A stretch of DNA of 64,000 bases from Sphingomonas sp. Leaf67. Its GTDB lineage: Bacteria > Pseudomonadota > Alphaproteobacteria > Sphingomonadales > Sphingomonadaceae. Position 1 is the first letter of the stretch, and each line of letters opens with the position of its first letter. The position numbers and the translations under genes are program-made. Shown here one piece after another: positions 63,918 through 64,000 of this stretch. The notes below the pieces were generated by a model. That model was not told the DNA's origin and searched no databases. It saw only the letters and a list, made by a program, of their open reading frames with translations. The stretch covers positions 248,001-312,000 of the forward strand of contig NZ_LMLP01000001.1 in NCBI RefSeq assembly GCF_001421965.1. The letters are read 5' to 3'.

Positions 63918-64000
63918 TCAAATAGCGGGGCGGAAGACCGCCAGACCGTAATGATGCCAGGCGCAGGCGCTGTAGGACAGCGGTTCGCCGACACAGGCAT
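63918..64000 (-). CDS. C-terminal end of a minus-strand gene (partial)
   Basis: From the right edge the minus strand reads ACVGEPLSYSACAWHHYGLA and then VFRPAI before TGA at 63920. The residue make-up (Cys, Trp, His-His-Tyr) and GC-rich third positions look genuine. The gene's front lies outside the window; family not recognised. Confidence 0.45.
   Translation of the reverse strand, partial: ACVGEPLSYSACAWHHYGLAVFRPAI

Noticed and set aside
1..64000. tRNA, rRNA, CRISPR arrays, insertion sequences, replication origin
   Set aside because: Looked for on both strands; none found apart from RNase P RNA and the REP-like repeats described.

Overview
The window reads as chromosome of a high-GC alphaproteobacterium of the Sphingomonadales (Sphingomonas-like). 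Pointers are the uniformly GC-rich third codon positions, an ChpT-type histidine phosphotransferase beside a chemotaxis operon, an RpoH heat-shock sigma factor next to rluD, an mtaB-ftsY-yciB run, short secreted proteins with the sphingomonad 'EVVVCG/EIVV' motif, and REP-like CCGGC-AAG-GCCGG palindromes. No phage, plasmid, transposase, CRISPR array, tRNA or rRNA was seen. Genes are packed tightly, many coupled through ATGA, GTGA or TTGA overlaps.

Layout. 0-13.4 kb: nadE, an MpaB/DUF2236 oxygenase, then a light-sensing block: a LOV hybrid histidine kinase, a bacteriophytochrome kinase and, 3.4 kb further on, a stand-alone BLUF protein. The BLUF gene belongs to a three-gene plus-strand group (thioredoxin-reductase-like flavoprotein, secreted protein, BLUF) that splits the usual ffh-rpsP-rimM-trmD-rplS translation cluster between rimM and trmD. 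13.6-19.4 kb: a GGDEF-EAL protein, DUF924, mtaB, ftsY, yciB, sodB. 19.5-23.5 kb: a phage-shock (Psp) locus: divergent pspF, a very good sigma-54 promoter, a 46-residue protein, pspA, pspB, pspC and four further small membrane/coiled-coil proteins that look related to each other and to the PspB/PspC tails. 23.5-27 kb: sufE, a secreted DUF3617-like protein, a ferredoxin-like protein, a J-domain protein, RNase P RNA and an AmpD-type amidase.

27-33.4 kb: cheA-cheW-cheY-cheB-cheR, preceded by an M67 peptidase and chpT. 33.4-41 kb: rluD, rpoH, mtgA, ybaB-dnaX and an ABC-F ATPase, with a REP cluster and a probable gene remnant between rpoH and mtgA. 41-56.5 kb: an acyl-CoA metabolism region holding two acyl-CoA ligases, a fused enoyl-CoA hydratase/3-hydroxyacyl-CoA dehydrogenase, three acyl-CoA dehydrogenases, TesB, an SDR, an APH-like kinase, a catalase-family haem protein and a tandem double-TetR regulator. 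The SDR/kinase/dehydrogenase trio resembles the LvaD-LvaA-LvaC set for 4-hydroxyacyl-CoA catabolism. 56.5-64 kb: dnaE, HdeD-like protein, glutathione peroxidase, lolD-lolC, then about 700 bp of non-coding DNA with a strong terminator, a 23-bp repeat also found at 41.3 kb and a nested palindromic REPIN-like element.

The two strongest candidates for undescribed biology are the extended psp array (20.6-23.4 kb) and the cluster of three photoreceptor classes (3.1-10.8 kb). All functions are inferred from reading translated sequence; no database search was possible.
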